64,000 nucleotides of DNA from the NCBI GenBank assembly GCA_030041335.1, contig JASHOB010000138.1, forward strand, positions 1 to 64,000, given 5' to 3'. Below, piece by piece: positions 29,130-36,497 of the stretch. Below the pieces are notes generated by a model. That model searched no databases. It was not told the origin of the DNA and saw only the letters and a program-made list of their open reading frames with translations. This DNA comes from Alphaproteobacteria bacterium. Lineage in GTDB: Bacteria > Pseudomonadota > Alphaproteobacteria > ATCC43930 > CGMCC-115725. Position numbers and translations under genes: made by a program. The stretch's first letter is position 1, and each line of letters starts with the position of its first letter.

Positions 29130-29419
29130 GGGAAACAAGTGCCAACGCACCTTAGGCAGCGTCCGCCGCAGGGTCAACCATGCCGGCGCCGAGCCGGTGC
29201 GTCCCGGACCGCGCGCATTCTCGGCTGTTGCGGGCCGTTGGCATCGGCGGTTTGGCGGCTCCTCCGCTTGCGCAAAAGGGTTTAGGGCCGCTGGCCCGCG
29301 GGGTCTTCGTCGCCCCGCTCGTGGCGGCGGCTGCCCACTTCAAATTGCCTCTTGAGAAGTGGGCAACTTCTGGGGTCTTTAAGGTATCTGAAATCTATTG
29401 CCCGCCGTCAGGAGTCGTC
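29130..29419 (+). other. 290-nt leader between tRNA-Lys and fhs
   Basis: No gene is supported, although the fhs frame stays open through part of it; the start at 29420 has a proper AGGAG site at 29410-29414. The stretch must contain promoters for both the minus-strand tRNA and plus-strand fhs. The notable content is the pair of competing hairpins at 29333-29370, listed separately. Confidence 0.45.
29333..29370 (+). promoter_or_regulatory. Competing hairpins in fhs leader
   Basis: GCCCACTTC (29333-29341) pairs perfectly with GAAGTGGGC (29356-29364), giving a 9-bp stem with a 14-nt loop. The same GAAGT (29356-29360) can instead pair with ACTTC at 29366-29370 across loop GGGCA. The two folds exclude each other, 50 nt before the fhs start codon. 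This is what a simple RNA switch or attenuator looks like, but the sequence matches no riboswitch class I know. Confidence 0.35.
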
Positions 29420-31120
29420 ATGTCCAGTCACGATCAGCACGCCAACCCGAAGAGCGACATCGAGATCGCCCAGGCCGCCAAAATGCGGCCCATTGTCGAT
29501 GTCGCTCGCGACAAGCTGGGCATCGATGCGGCGAAACTCGAACCCTTCGGTCATTTTAAGGCCAAGGTCGCGCTCGATTATCTGAACGGGTTAAAACGGC
29601 GGCCTGGAAGCAAACTGATCCTCGTGACGGCGATGACGCCAACCCCGGCCGGAGAGGGCAAGACCACCACCACCGTCGGCCTTGGCGACGCGCTCAACCG
29701 GCTGGGTAAACGTGCGGTGCTCTGCTTGCGGGAGCCAAGCCTTGGCCCCTCGTTCGGCATGAAGGGCGGTGCCGCCGGCGGCGGCTATGCGCAAGTGGTG
29801 CCGATGGAGGACATCAACCTCCATTTCACCGGCGACTTCCACGCGATCGGCGCTGCCAACAACCTGCTCGCGGCGATGATTGACAATCACATCTATTGGG
29901 GAAACGAACTCGGGATTGACACCCGGCGCGTGACCTGGCGCCGCGGCATCGACATGAACGACCGCGCGCTCCGGCAGATCGTCACCTCGCTCGGCGGCGT
30001 TGCCAATGGCTTCCCGCGGGAGGCGGGCTTCGACATCGTCGTCGCGTCCGAGGTCATGGCGATCTTTTGCCTCGCCACCGGCCTTGACGATCTCAAGCGC
30101 CGCCTCGGCAATATCGTGGTCGGTCAGACTCGTGACCGCAAGCTGGTGCGCGCCAGAGATTTGAAAGCCGAGGGCGCCATGGCGGCGCTGCTGAAGGACG
30201 CCATTGCCCCCAACCTGGTGCAAACCCTCGAAGGCAGCCCCGCCTTCATTCATGGTGGACCGTTCGCCAATATCGCTCACGGCTGCAACTCCGTGTCGGC
30301 GACCCTGGCCGGCTTGAAGTTGGCCGATTATACCGTGACCGAATCCGGCTTCGGCGCCGATCTCGGCGCCGAGAAATTCATGGACATCAAGTGCCGGAAG
30401 GCCGGCATTTCACCCGACGTCGCGGTGATCGTGGCGACGGTGCGCGCACTCAAAATGCATGGCGGCGTCGCCAAGGAGAATCTCAAGGGCGAAAATCTCG
30501 AGGCACTGCGTGCGGGCTTCAGCAATCTCGACCGGCATATCGGCAATATCAAAAAATTCGGCGTGCCAGCGGTCGTGTCCGTCAATCGCTTCTCGACCGA
30601 CAGCGAGGCGGAGCACGAGCTGGTCAAACAGCTTTGCGCCGAACAAGGCGTCGAGGCCGTGATCGCCGATCACTGGGCGCGGGGCAGTGAAGGTTCGGAA
30701 CTGCTCGGCAAGACGGTGCTCAAAACCCTCGAAACCAAGCCCGCGAACTTTAAGATGCTCTACCCGGACGACATGCCGCTGCTCGATAAGATCAAGACCA
30801 TCGCCACCCAGATTTATGGCGCCGCGGCGGTGGTGCCGGAAGCAGGCGTGAACGCACGACTGAAGGAGTTCGAGGCGGAAGGCTTCGGCAACCTGCCTGT
30901 CTGTGTCGCCAAGACGCAATTCAGCTTCTCCACCAATCCGGATGCGAAGGGGGCGCCGAGCGGCCATACCATTCCGCTCCGCGAAGTCCGACTGTCGGCA
31001 GGGGCGGAATTCATCGTCGCCGTCTGCGGCGACATCATGACCATGCCGGGCCTGCCGAAGGTACCGGCCGCGAACAACATTTCGGTCTCCGCCGACGGCA
31101 AGATCTCCGGCCTGTTCTGA
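29420..31120 (+). CDS. fhs: Formate-tetrahydrofolate ligase
   Basis: ATP-dependent formation of 10-formyl-THF from formate and THF, feeding one-carbon metabolism. The 566-aa protein has the nucleotide-binding motif [13 protein letters not shown] (from residue 73) and the family signatures [19 protein letters not shown] and FTGDFHAI. Full length with no gaps. The start MSSHDQ was picked from the AGGAG site 5 nt before the ATG; an upstream in-frame extension is low-complexity. Its stop overlaps the next start by one base (TGATG), coupling it to the 5-formyl-THF cyclo-ligase. Confidence 0.96.
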   Translation: MSSHDQHANPKSDIEIAQAAKMRPIVDVARDKLGIDAAKLEPFGHFKAKVALDYLNGLKRRPGSKLILVTAMTPTPAGEGKTTTTVGLGDALNRLGKRAVLCLREPSLGPSFGMKGGAAGGGYAQVVPMEDINLHFTGDFHAIGAANNLLAAMIDNHIYWGNELGIDTRRVTWRRGIDMNDRALRQIVTSLGGVANGFPREAGFDIVVASEVMAIFCLATGLDDLKRRLGNIVVGQTRDRKLVRARDLKAEGAMAALLKDAIAPNLVQTLEGSPAFIHGGPFANIAHGCNSVSATLAGLKLADYTVTESGFGADLGAEKFMDIKCRKAGISPDVAVIVATVRALKMHGGVAKENLKGENLEALRAGFSNLDRHIGNIKKFGVPAVVSVNRFSTDSEAEHELVKQLCAEQGVEAVIADHWARGSEGSELLGKTVLKTLETKPANFKMLYPDDMPLLDKIKTIATQIYGAAAVVPEAGVNARLKEFEAEGFGNLPVCVAKTQFSFSTNPDAKGAPSGHTIPLREVRLSAGAEFIVAVCGDIMTMPGLPKVPAANNISVSADGKISGLF

Positions 31121-31707
31121 TGAAAGATGTCGCGGCGTGGCGGCGAGAACGCCGGGTCGAGTTGATCGCGCGGCGACAGCGACTCGATCCGGCGCAACGC
31201 CGAGCGTGGAACGCGGCACTCGACAAGAATTTGCGCGCCGTGTTGGCGCCGCGCGCGCCGGCGATTATCGGCTTCTATTGGCCTTTCCGCGGCGAATTCG
31301 ACGCCCGGCGTTTGATAACCGACCTGCTGGCGAATGGCTGGCGCGCGGCGTTGCCGGTGGTGGTGCAGAAGCGAGCCCCGCTTGAGTTTCGGCTCTGGAC
31401 CCCGGGTGCAGCCATGGTCGACGGCGTCTGGAACATTCCGGTTCCGCGGGACGGCGCTGCGGTGGCGCCAGACCTGGTGCTGGGGCCGCTCGTCGGCTTC
31501 GACGAGCGCCGCTATCGGCTCGGCTATGGCGGGGGCTATTTCGACCGCACCTTGGCGGCGCTCAAGCCGCCGCCGCTGGCGATCGGCGTTGGCTATGAAT
31601 TCTCGCGACTCGATACGATCTACCCGCAGCCTTTCGATCAACGCTTCGACATTATCGTGACCGAGGCGGCGGTTCGACCATCGCCGAGCGCCGCCTCCTC
31701 GACGTGA
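31120..31707 (+). CDS. 5-formyltetrahydrofolate cyclo-ligase
   Basis: Converts the dead-end folate 5-formyl-THF back to 5,10-methenyl-THF with ATP. The 195-aa protein has the basic N-terminal region RRERRVELIARRQRL and the signature LGYGGGYFDRTLA in the last third, plus GVGYEFSR. It is translationally coupled to fhs, so the two salvage and charge formyl folates together. Its last 70 nt overlap the convergent methyltransferase gene in antisense. Confidence 0.93.
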   Translation: MKDVAAWRRERRVELIARRQRLDPAQRRAWNAALDKNLRAVLAPRAPAIIGFYWPFRGEFDARRLITDLLANGWRAALPVVVQKRAPLEFRLWTPGAAMVDGVWNIPVPRDGAAVAPDLVLGPLVGFDERRYRLGYGGGYFDRTLAALKPPPLAIGVGYEFSRLDTIYPQPFDQRFDIIVTEAAVRPSPSAASST

Positions 31708-32165
31708 ATGCGCCAGCCCAACAGCGTCGCGTTCAGCAATGTAAAGACCAGCGCAAGGGGCCAGCTGCCGAACGCCAGCGGCAGTACCGCGATCTCACAC
31801 ACCACGATCAGATAATTGGGATGGCGCAGCCAGCGGTAGGGCCCGTGTCGCACGACGGGCGCTCCGGGCATGACGATGATCCGCGTGGTCCAATGGTGGC
31901 CGAGACTGGTGATGACCCAAAGCCTCGCCCCTTGCAGTCCGATATAGAGGCCAAGCCACGGCCAAACCGGCGGGGTACGCCACGGCACGAAGATCAGCAG
32001 CGAGAGCAGCCACGCCAGGTGCAATGCCACGATCAGCGGATAGTGATTTGCGCCAAATTCCGCGGCGCCGCGCGCCCTGAGCGTCCGAGTGTTGCGCCGA
32101 GCGTAGACCAATTCGGCGAGACGTTGCAGCGCCACCAGCGTCAGAACGATCCCGAGCGCGCTCAT
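31638..32165 (-). CDS. ICMT-family membrane methyltransferase (BpsB/YpbQ-like)
   Basis: A 175-aa integral membrane methyltransferase of the isoprenylcysteine carboxyl methyltransferase family with about four or five hydrophobic segments. The SAM-binding C-terminal signature HGPYRWLRHPNYLIVV is clear, ending with a conserved Glu-containing tail (RIHVEEAALG). Its start overlaps the type III polyketide synthase stop by 4 nt. In Bacillus the equivalent pair BpsA-BpsB makes alkylpyrones and methylates them, so an alkylpyrone or alkylresorcinol O-methyltransferase is the best guess. No protein prenylation is expected in this bacterium. Confidence 0.85.
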   Translation of the reverse strand: MSALGIVLTLVALQRLAELVYARRNTRTLRARGAAEFGANHYPLIVALHLAWLLSLLIFVPWRTPPVWPWLGLYIGLQGARLWVITSLGHHWTTRIIVMPGAPVVRHGPYRWLRHPNYLIVVCEIAVLPLAFGSWPLALVFTLLNATLLGWRIHVEEAALGDGRTAASVTIMSKR

Positions 32166-33220
32166 GTCGCTTCCAGCAGCTGAAATCCGGCGGTGAACCC
32201 CGGGCCCATCGCGGTCAGCATCATGCGCCCGCGCGGCCGTTGGCGCATCACGCGCTCCAGCACGAACAGCAGGGTCGCCGCGGACATGTTGCCATAGTCC
32301 CGCAGCACCTCGCGCTCGACCATCAGCGTGTTTTCGGCAATGCCGAAAGCATCTTCGAGCGCCGCTACCACCTTGGCGCCACCGGGGTGACAGACAAAAC
32401 GATCGACATCATGGAGGGTCAGCCGACAGCGCGCCAGAAAAGCCGATGAGGCGTCGCGCATCTCGCGCTTTACCAGCGCCGGAATGTCGCGCGAGAACAC
32501 TGCTTTGAGCCCGTCCTCGCCGACGTCCCAGCCCATGATACCGAGCGTATCGGGAAAAAGATGCTCTCCCCCTGGACCGAAGGCGGCACAGCCGTCAGTG
32601 CCCTCGCCGGTGAGGATGGCGGCGGCGGCACCGTCGCCGAACAGCGCGGTTGCGACGACGTTGCTCTTGCTGGTGTCGTTGCGTCGGAACGATAACGCAC
32701 ACAGCTCGACCACCAGGAAGAGCAAGCGCGCCCCCGGCATCGCCCGCAGCCAATCGGCGGCCCGCGCCAGTCCCAGGACACCGCCCGCGCAACCGAGGCC
32801 GAAGATCGGCAGCCGCTTGACGTCAGGCCGCATGCCCATGCGATTGCTCAAGAGCGCGTCGAGACTGGGCGTCGCAATGCCGGTGGTTGACACCGTCACT
32901 ACGGCGTCAATGTCACGCGGCCTCATGCCGGCGCGATCGAGACAGTCGCGCGCTGCCCGTTCGAGCAGCGACTGCGCGTGTTCGAGATAAAGGGCGTTGC
33001 GTTCCGTCCAGCCGCGCGGGTTCTCGTACCAATCGATCGGCACGCAGGAATACCGGCGCTCGATGGTCGAATTCGCGAACACCGGCATGACGCGCTCGAT
33101 GTCGGTCGCGCCGAGCTCGGCATAAAGCAGCCGTGCTCTGCGCGTCACTTCTTCCTGGCCCAACGCATAGGGCGGCACCGCCGTGGCAATGGCGGTTAGG
33201 CAGGGCTGCAGTGGCGGCAC
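32162..33220 (-). CDS. Type III polyketide synthase
   Basis: A chalcone/stilbene synthase-superfamily enzyme of 352 aa that extends an acyl-CoA with malonyl-CoA and cyclises the product. The catalytic triad is complete: Cys144 in GLGCAGG, His278 in CHPGG and Asn311 in YGNMSAAT. No ATG is available at the N-terminus. The GTG at 33218-33220 was chosen because GAGG lies 5 nt upstream; another GTG two codons earlier is too close to that site. Bacterial relatives make alkylpyrones or alkylresorcinols from fatty acyl starters, and the downstream ICMT-type gene fits that product class. Confidence 0.91.
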   Translation of the reverse strand: MPPLQPCLTAIATAVPPYALGQEEVTRRARLLYAELGATDIERVMPVFANSTIERRYSCVPIDWYENPRGWTERNALYLEHAQSLLERAARDCLDRAGMRPRDIDAVVTVSTTGIATPSLDALLSNRMGMRPDVKRLPIFGLGCAGGVLGLARAADWLRAMPGARLLFLVVELCALSFRRNDTSKSNVVATALFGDGAAAAILTGEGTDGCAAFGPGGEHLFPDTLGIMGWDVGEDGLKAVFSRDIPALVKREMRDASSAFLARCRLTLHDVDRFVCHPGGAKVVAALEDAFGIAENTLMVEREVLRDYGNMSAATLLFVLERVMRQRPRGRMMLTAMGPGFTAGFQLLEAT

Positions 33221-33290
33221 GATCACCTCGCAACGACAAAAAACGCCGACGTCACAATAATCGCGGTCGCTATCACATCCGATCACTTTT

Positions 33291-33308
33291 CGCTGACTTA
33301 AGTGAGCG
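33291..33308. promoter_or_regulatory. 18-bp near-perfect palindrome (putative operator)
   Basis: CGCTgACTTAAGTgAGCG is symmetric at 16 of 18 positions around an ACTTAAGT core. It lies in the spacer between the divergent type III polyketide synthase and LigB-type dioxygenase genes, the usual form of a dimeric repressor site. The regulator is unknown and no transcription-factor gene is adjacent. Confidence 0.4.
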
Positions 33309-33357
33309 CGCGGCGCCCGCCACGCATCGGTGCAGGGCAGGCGTGATGGCGGCGCGG

Positions 33358-33386
33358 TTGCCTCTGTGGGCAAACCCCCATATAAG
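33358..33386 (+). promoter_or_regulatory. Candidate sigma-70 promoter for dioxygenase operon
   Basis: TTGCCT at 33358-33363 and TATAAG at 33381-33386 are separated by exactly 17 nt, matching 4/6 and 5/6 consensus bases. This lies about 40 nt upstream of the LigB-type ATG (33425), which has GAGGG at 33410-33414 as ribosome site. Confidence 0.4.
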
Positions 33387-33424
33387 AATCATAATAAAGT
33401 TCGAGCTGCGAGGGCGAGATCCCG

Positions 33425-34429
33425 ATGGCGAAAATTGTTTTGGGCATTGCAACATCGCATGGGCCGCTGCTGTCAACGCCGCCCGATATGTGGCATCTGC
33501 GCGCCGCCGATGACCGCAAGATGAAGCATCCGTTTCGCGGCGGCACCTACAGTTTCGACGAGCTGGTGGCGAAGCGCGCCGGCGAGGAATTGGCGTTCAA
33601 AGCCTCGCTCGATGAGCGCCGGCGGCGCTACGGCGCCTGTCAGGCGGCAATCGCAACGCTGGCCAGGAAATGGGACGAGGTAAAGCCGGATGTCGCGGTG
33701 ATCTTCGGCAACGACCAAATGGAGATCTTTACCGATCAGAACATTCCAACTTTCCTCGTCTATTATGGCGAAACCATCGAGAACGCCCCTTTCTCCGAGG
33801 AACAGCGCAAACGTTTGCCGCCCGGCATTGTGGTCGCCGAGCCCAGTCACCATCCCGATACACCGCAGGTCTATCCCGGCCTGCCCGAACTCGGCGCGCA
33901 CATCATCAATGAGCTGATGGAGAACGAGTTCGACATCGCCACCGCCAAGCACCTGCCCAAACGCGACAACCACACGTCGATCCCCCATGCCTTCGGCTTC
34001 GTCTATCGCAAGATCATGAGCGACCGCGTCGTGCCCAACGTGCCGGTGTTCTTGAACACATTCTATCCGCCAAACCAGCCGGCCACGCACCGCTGTCTCA
34101 AGATGGGCAAAACCGTGGCGGAGGCGATCGAGAGCTGGAGGTCCGATGCGCGCGTCGCGGTGTTCGCATCGGGGGGGCTGTCTCATTTCGTGGTCGATGA
34201 AGAGCTCGACATGGCGTTGATCGAGGGCATGAGGAACAACGACGAAAAGGCGTTGATCAACATTCCGGCGGACCGCTTCCGCTCCGGTTCGTCGGAGATG
34301 AAGAACTGGATTCCGGTCGCGGGCATCATGATGAACCGCGGCATGAAAATGAATCTGGTCGACTACGTGCCGTGCTACCGATCCGAGGCTGGAACCGGCA
34401 ATGCGATGGCATTCGTCTACTGGCAGTAG
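33425..34429 (+). CDS. Class III extradiol ring-cleavage dioxygenase (LigB-type)
   Basis: A 334-aa protein of the LigB/protocatechuate 4,5-dioxygenase beta-subunit superfamily, non-heme Fe(II) enzymes that open catechol-type rings. Iron-ligand histidines expected near the N-terminus (His12 in ATSHGPL) and in the central HHPDTPQ and DNHTS regions are present. ASGGLSHFVVDEE near residue 250 is the catalytic signature. No LigA alpha-subunit gene is adjacent and no fused alpha domain is visible. First gene of a short operon with an esterase and a flavin reductase, suggesting catabolism of an aromatic ester or ether. Confidence 0.87.
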   Translation: MAKIVLGIATSHGPLLSTPPDMWHLRAADDRKMKHPFRGGTYSFDELVAKRAGEELAFKASLDERRRRYGACQAAIATLARKWDEVKPDVAVIFGNDQMEIFTDQNIPTFLVYYGETIENAPFSEEQRKRLPPGIVVAEPSHHPDTPQVYPGLPELGAHIINELMENEFDIATAKHLPKRDNHTSIPHAFGFVYRKIMSDRVVPNVPVFLNTFYPPNQPATHRCLKMGKTVAEAIESWRSDARVAVFASGGLSHFVVDEELDMALIEGMRNNDEKALINIPADRFRSGSSEMKNWIPVAGIMMNRGMKMNLVDYVPCYRSEAGTGNAMAFVYWQ

Positions 34430-34444
34430 CCCGGGGAGGTTCTG

Positions 34445-35899
34445 ATGCCCGCAACGGTGCGCACCGAATCCGGCCTGGTTTCGGGCAGTGGCAGCGACGT
34501 CCAGTCCTTCAAGGGTATTCCGTTCGCGGCGCCGCCGTTGGGCGAACTGCGATGGCAGCCGCCGCAGAAGGCCGCATCGTGGAGCGGGACACGCGTTTGC
34601 ACCGCGTTCGGCGACGATCCGCTTCAGATGCAACGCAACGAAGGCCGGGGGCCGCGGTATAGCGAGGATTGCCTGACCCTCAATGTCTGGACGCCGGGTG
34701 GCGATAAGCGGCCCGTCATGGTCTGGATCTATGGCGGCGGCTTCATGGTCGGTTCGAGCTCCTATCCCATGTATGACGGCGAAGCGCTGGCTAGGCAGGG
34801 CGTGGTCGTCGTCACCATCAACTACCGGCTCGGCATTTTCGGGTTCATGGCCCATCCCGCCCTGACCAGGGAGTCGCCCAATCGGTCCTCCGGCAATTAC
34901 GGCTTTCTCGACCAGGTGGCCGCGCTGAAATGGGTGCGCGAGAACATCGCTGGCTTCGGCGGGGATCCCAACAACGTCACTATTTTCGGCGAGAGCGCAG
35001 GCGCCGTGTCGGTGGCGGCACACATGATCTCGCCGTTGAGCAAGGGCCTGTTCCATCGCGCCATCTTGCAAAGTCCGGCGGTCCTGCGAAAGCTCTACAC
35101 CCTCGGCGCAGCAGAGAAGGCGGCCGTGGCGGTGGTCGGTAGCGACCTCGCGGCGCTGCGCGCGGCGCCGGCGGAGGAATTGCTGCCAAAGACCGCGCAG
35201 ATCGGTGGTCCGCCAGGACTGCTGACGGCACCGCAGCCGATTCGCATGCTGGTCGATGGTTGGGTATTCCCTGAGGACGAGCGCGCGGCGTTTCTCGGCG
35301 GCCATTTCGCTAGAGTGCCGATGCTGATCGGTGGCGTCGAGGCGGAAGGACCGTTCTTCGTCCGCAACATGCCGATCAAGACGCACGCAGACTATCTCGC
35401 GTTCACTCAAGGTGGTTTCGGTCAATTCGCCGAGGAAGCCCGCCGACTCTATCCCGCACGCGACGACGCCGAGGCTGTGGCGGCGGTTTCCGCGTTCTTC
35501 GGCGATTCGCTCTTCAACTACGGTGTCCGCGGCCTTGCCCGGCTCAATGCCAAAGCGGGTCAGCAGACGTATCGCTATCTCTTCACGCGGCGGCGCGGTG
35601 ACAAAGCAACGCCGCCGAGCCATGTCGAAGAGATTCCCTATATGTTTGGCACGCTCGACGCGCCTTTCTTCGGCGCTAAACCGACGACCAACGCCAAGGA
35701 CCAGGCGATGTCGGAGGCAATGACGGGAGCTTGGACTCGCTTCGCCGCGTCGGGCGATCCCAATGGCGGCGGCTTGGATTGGCCGGCCTACGATACCAAC
35801 CGCGACAATTACATCGTGTTTGGTGAAACCATCGGCCACGGGGCCGGCTGGCGCACCAGGGAGATGGATTTCTTCGAACGGGTGTTTGCGGCGGCCTAA
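34445..35899 (+). CDS. Type B carboxylesterase (para-nitrobenzyl esterase family)
   Basis: A 484-aa carboxylesterase/lipase. The nucleophile is Ser184 in GESAGAVS, the oxyanion hole is YGGGF at 96-100, and EDCLTLNVW at 74-82 is the second family signature. No signal peptide is visible, so it should be cytoplasmic. GGGGAGG stands 5 nt before the ATG, 15 nt after the dioxygenase stop. It probably frees an aromatic acid or alcohol from an ester for the neighbouring dioxygenase. Confidence 0.9.
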   Translation: MPATVRTESGLVSGSGSDVQSFKGIPFAAPPLGELRWQPPQKAASWSGTRVCTAFGDDPLQMQRNEGRGPRYSEDCLTLNVWTPGGDKRPVMVWIYGGGFMVGSSSYPMYDGEALARQGVVVVTINYRLGIFGFMAHPALTRESPNRSSGNYGFLDQVAALKWVRENIAGFGGDPNNVTIFGESAGAVSVAAHMISPLSKGLFHRAILQSPAVLRKLYTLGAAEKAAVAVVGSDLAALRAAPAEELLPKTAQIGGPPGLLTAPQPIRMLVDGWVFPEDERAAFLGGHFARVPMLIGGVEAEGPFFVRNMPIKTHADYLAFTQGGFGQFAEEARRLYPARDDAEAVAAVSAFFGDSLFNYGVRGLARLNAKAGQQTYRYLFTRRRGDKATPPSHVEEIPYMFGTLDAPFFGAKPTTNAKDQAMSEAMTGAWTRFAASGDPNGGGLDWPAYDTNRDNYIVFGETIGHGAGWRTREMDFFERVFAAA

Positions 35900-35921
35900 C
35901 ATTGGGCAGACGGCTCGGGAC

Positions 35922-36428
35922 ATGATCTCGCCCGAACAATTTCGATTGGGCATGCGCCGCTTGCCGGCCGCGGTGACATTGGTGACATGCCGCCATGAAG
36001 GCCGTTATTTCGGTCTTACCGCGACCGCGGTGACGTCACTGTCGGCGACACCGCCGGCGCTCCTGACTTGCGTCAATCGCGAGGCCTCGGCGCATCGCGC
36101 CATGCTGGAATCGAAGGCCTTCGCCATCAATGTGCTGCCGCACGACAAGGTAGCGCTGGCGCGCCTGTTCGCCTCGCCGCGCCCCGAAGACCGCGACAAA
36201 CGCTTTGCCACGGAGCCGTGGCTCGAGCTTACGACCGGTGCGCCGGTGCTGGGCGACGCGATCGTCGGCTTTGATTGCACGCTCGACCAGGCGATCGTTT
36301 ACGCCAGCCACTCGATTCTGATTGGTCAGGTGCAGGACATTCGTATCGGCGACATCCACAAGCACCTCATGTATCTCGAAGGCGAATTCGCCAATCTTGC
36401 GCTCGGTGGCGAGACGAAACCGCTCTGA
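35922..36428 (+). CDS. Flavin reductase domain protein
   Basis: A 168-aa FMN-binding split-barrel flavin reductase of the HpaC/styrene-monooxygenase-reductase type, which supplies reduced flavin to a partner monooxygenase using NAD(P)H. The signature GLTATAVTSLSATPP...CVN and a central GDAIVGFDC strand are visible. The start MISPEQF follows a weak GGGA site 22 nt after the esterase stop. No matching two-component monooxygenase lies in the window, so the partner is encoded elsewhere. Confidence 0.88.
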   Translation: MISPEQFRLGMRRLPAAVTLVTCRHEGRYFGLTATAVTSLSATPPALLTCVNREASAHRAMLESKAFAINVLPHDKVALARLFASPRPEDRDKRFATEPWLELTTGAPVLGDAIVGFDCTLDQAIVYASHSILIGQVQDIRIGDIHKHLMYLEGEFANLALGGETKPL

Positions 36429-36455
36429 GAAACCCAACCAACTGCGGGCGCTTGC

Positions 36456-36484
36456 GCGCCAGTGCGCGATCCGCCTGCTGGCGC
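36456..36484. terminator. Hairpin between convergent flavin reductase and recG
   Basis: GCGCCAG (36456-36462) pairs with CTGGCGC (36478-36484) with a 15-nt loop, in the 69-nt gap between two convergent genes. There is no T-run on either side, so it may only mark a Rho-type or structural boundary. Confidence 0.3.
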
Positions 36485-36497
36485 CTATCTCGCGCAC

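Noticed and set aside
29333-29370. Tetrahydrofolate riboswitch upstream of fhs
   Set aside because: The hairpins do not show the conserved loop sequences of the THF classes I know, so I list it only as an unassigned structure.
33473-35953. Long open frame on the minus strand under the dioxygenase/esterase operon
   Set aside because: It is the shadow of well-conserved plus-strand genes in a high-GC sequence; its protein has no family features.
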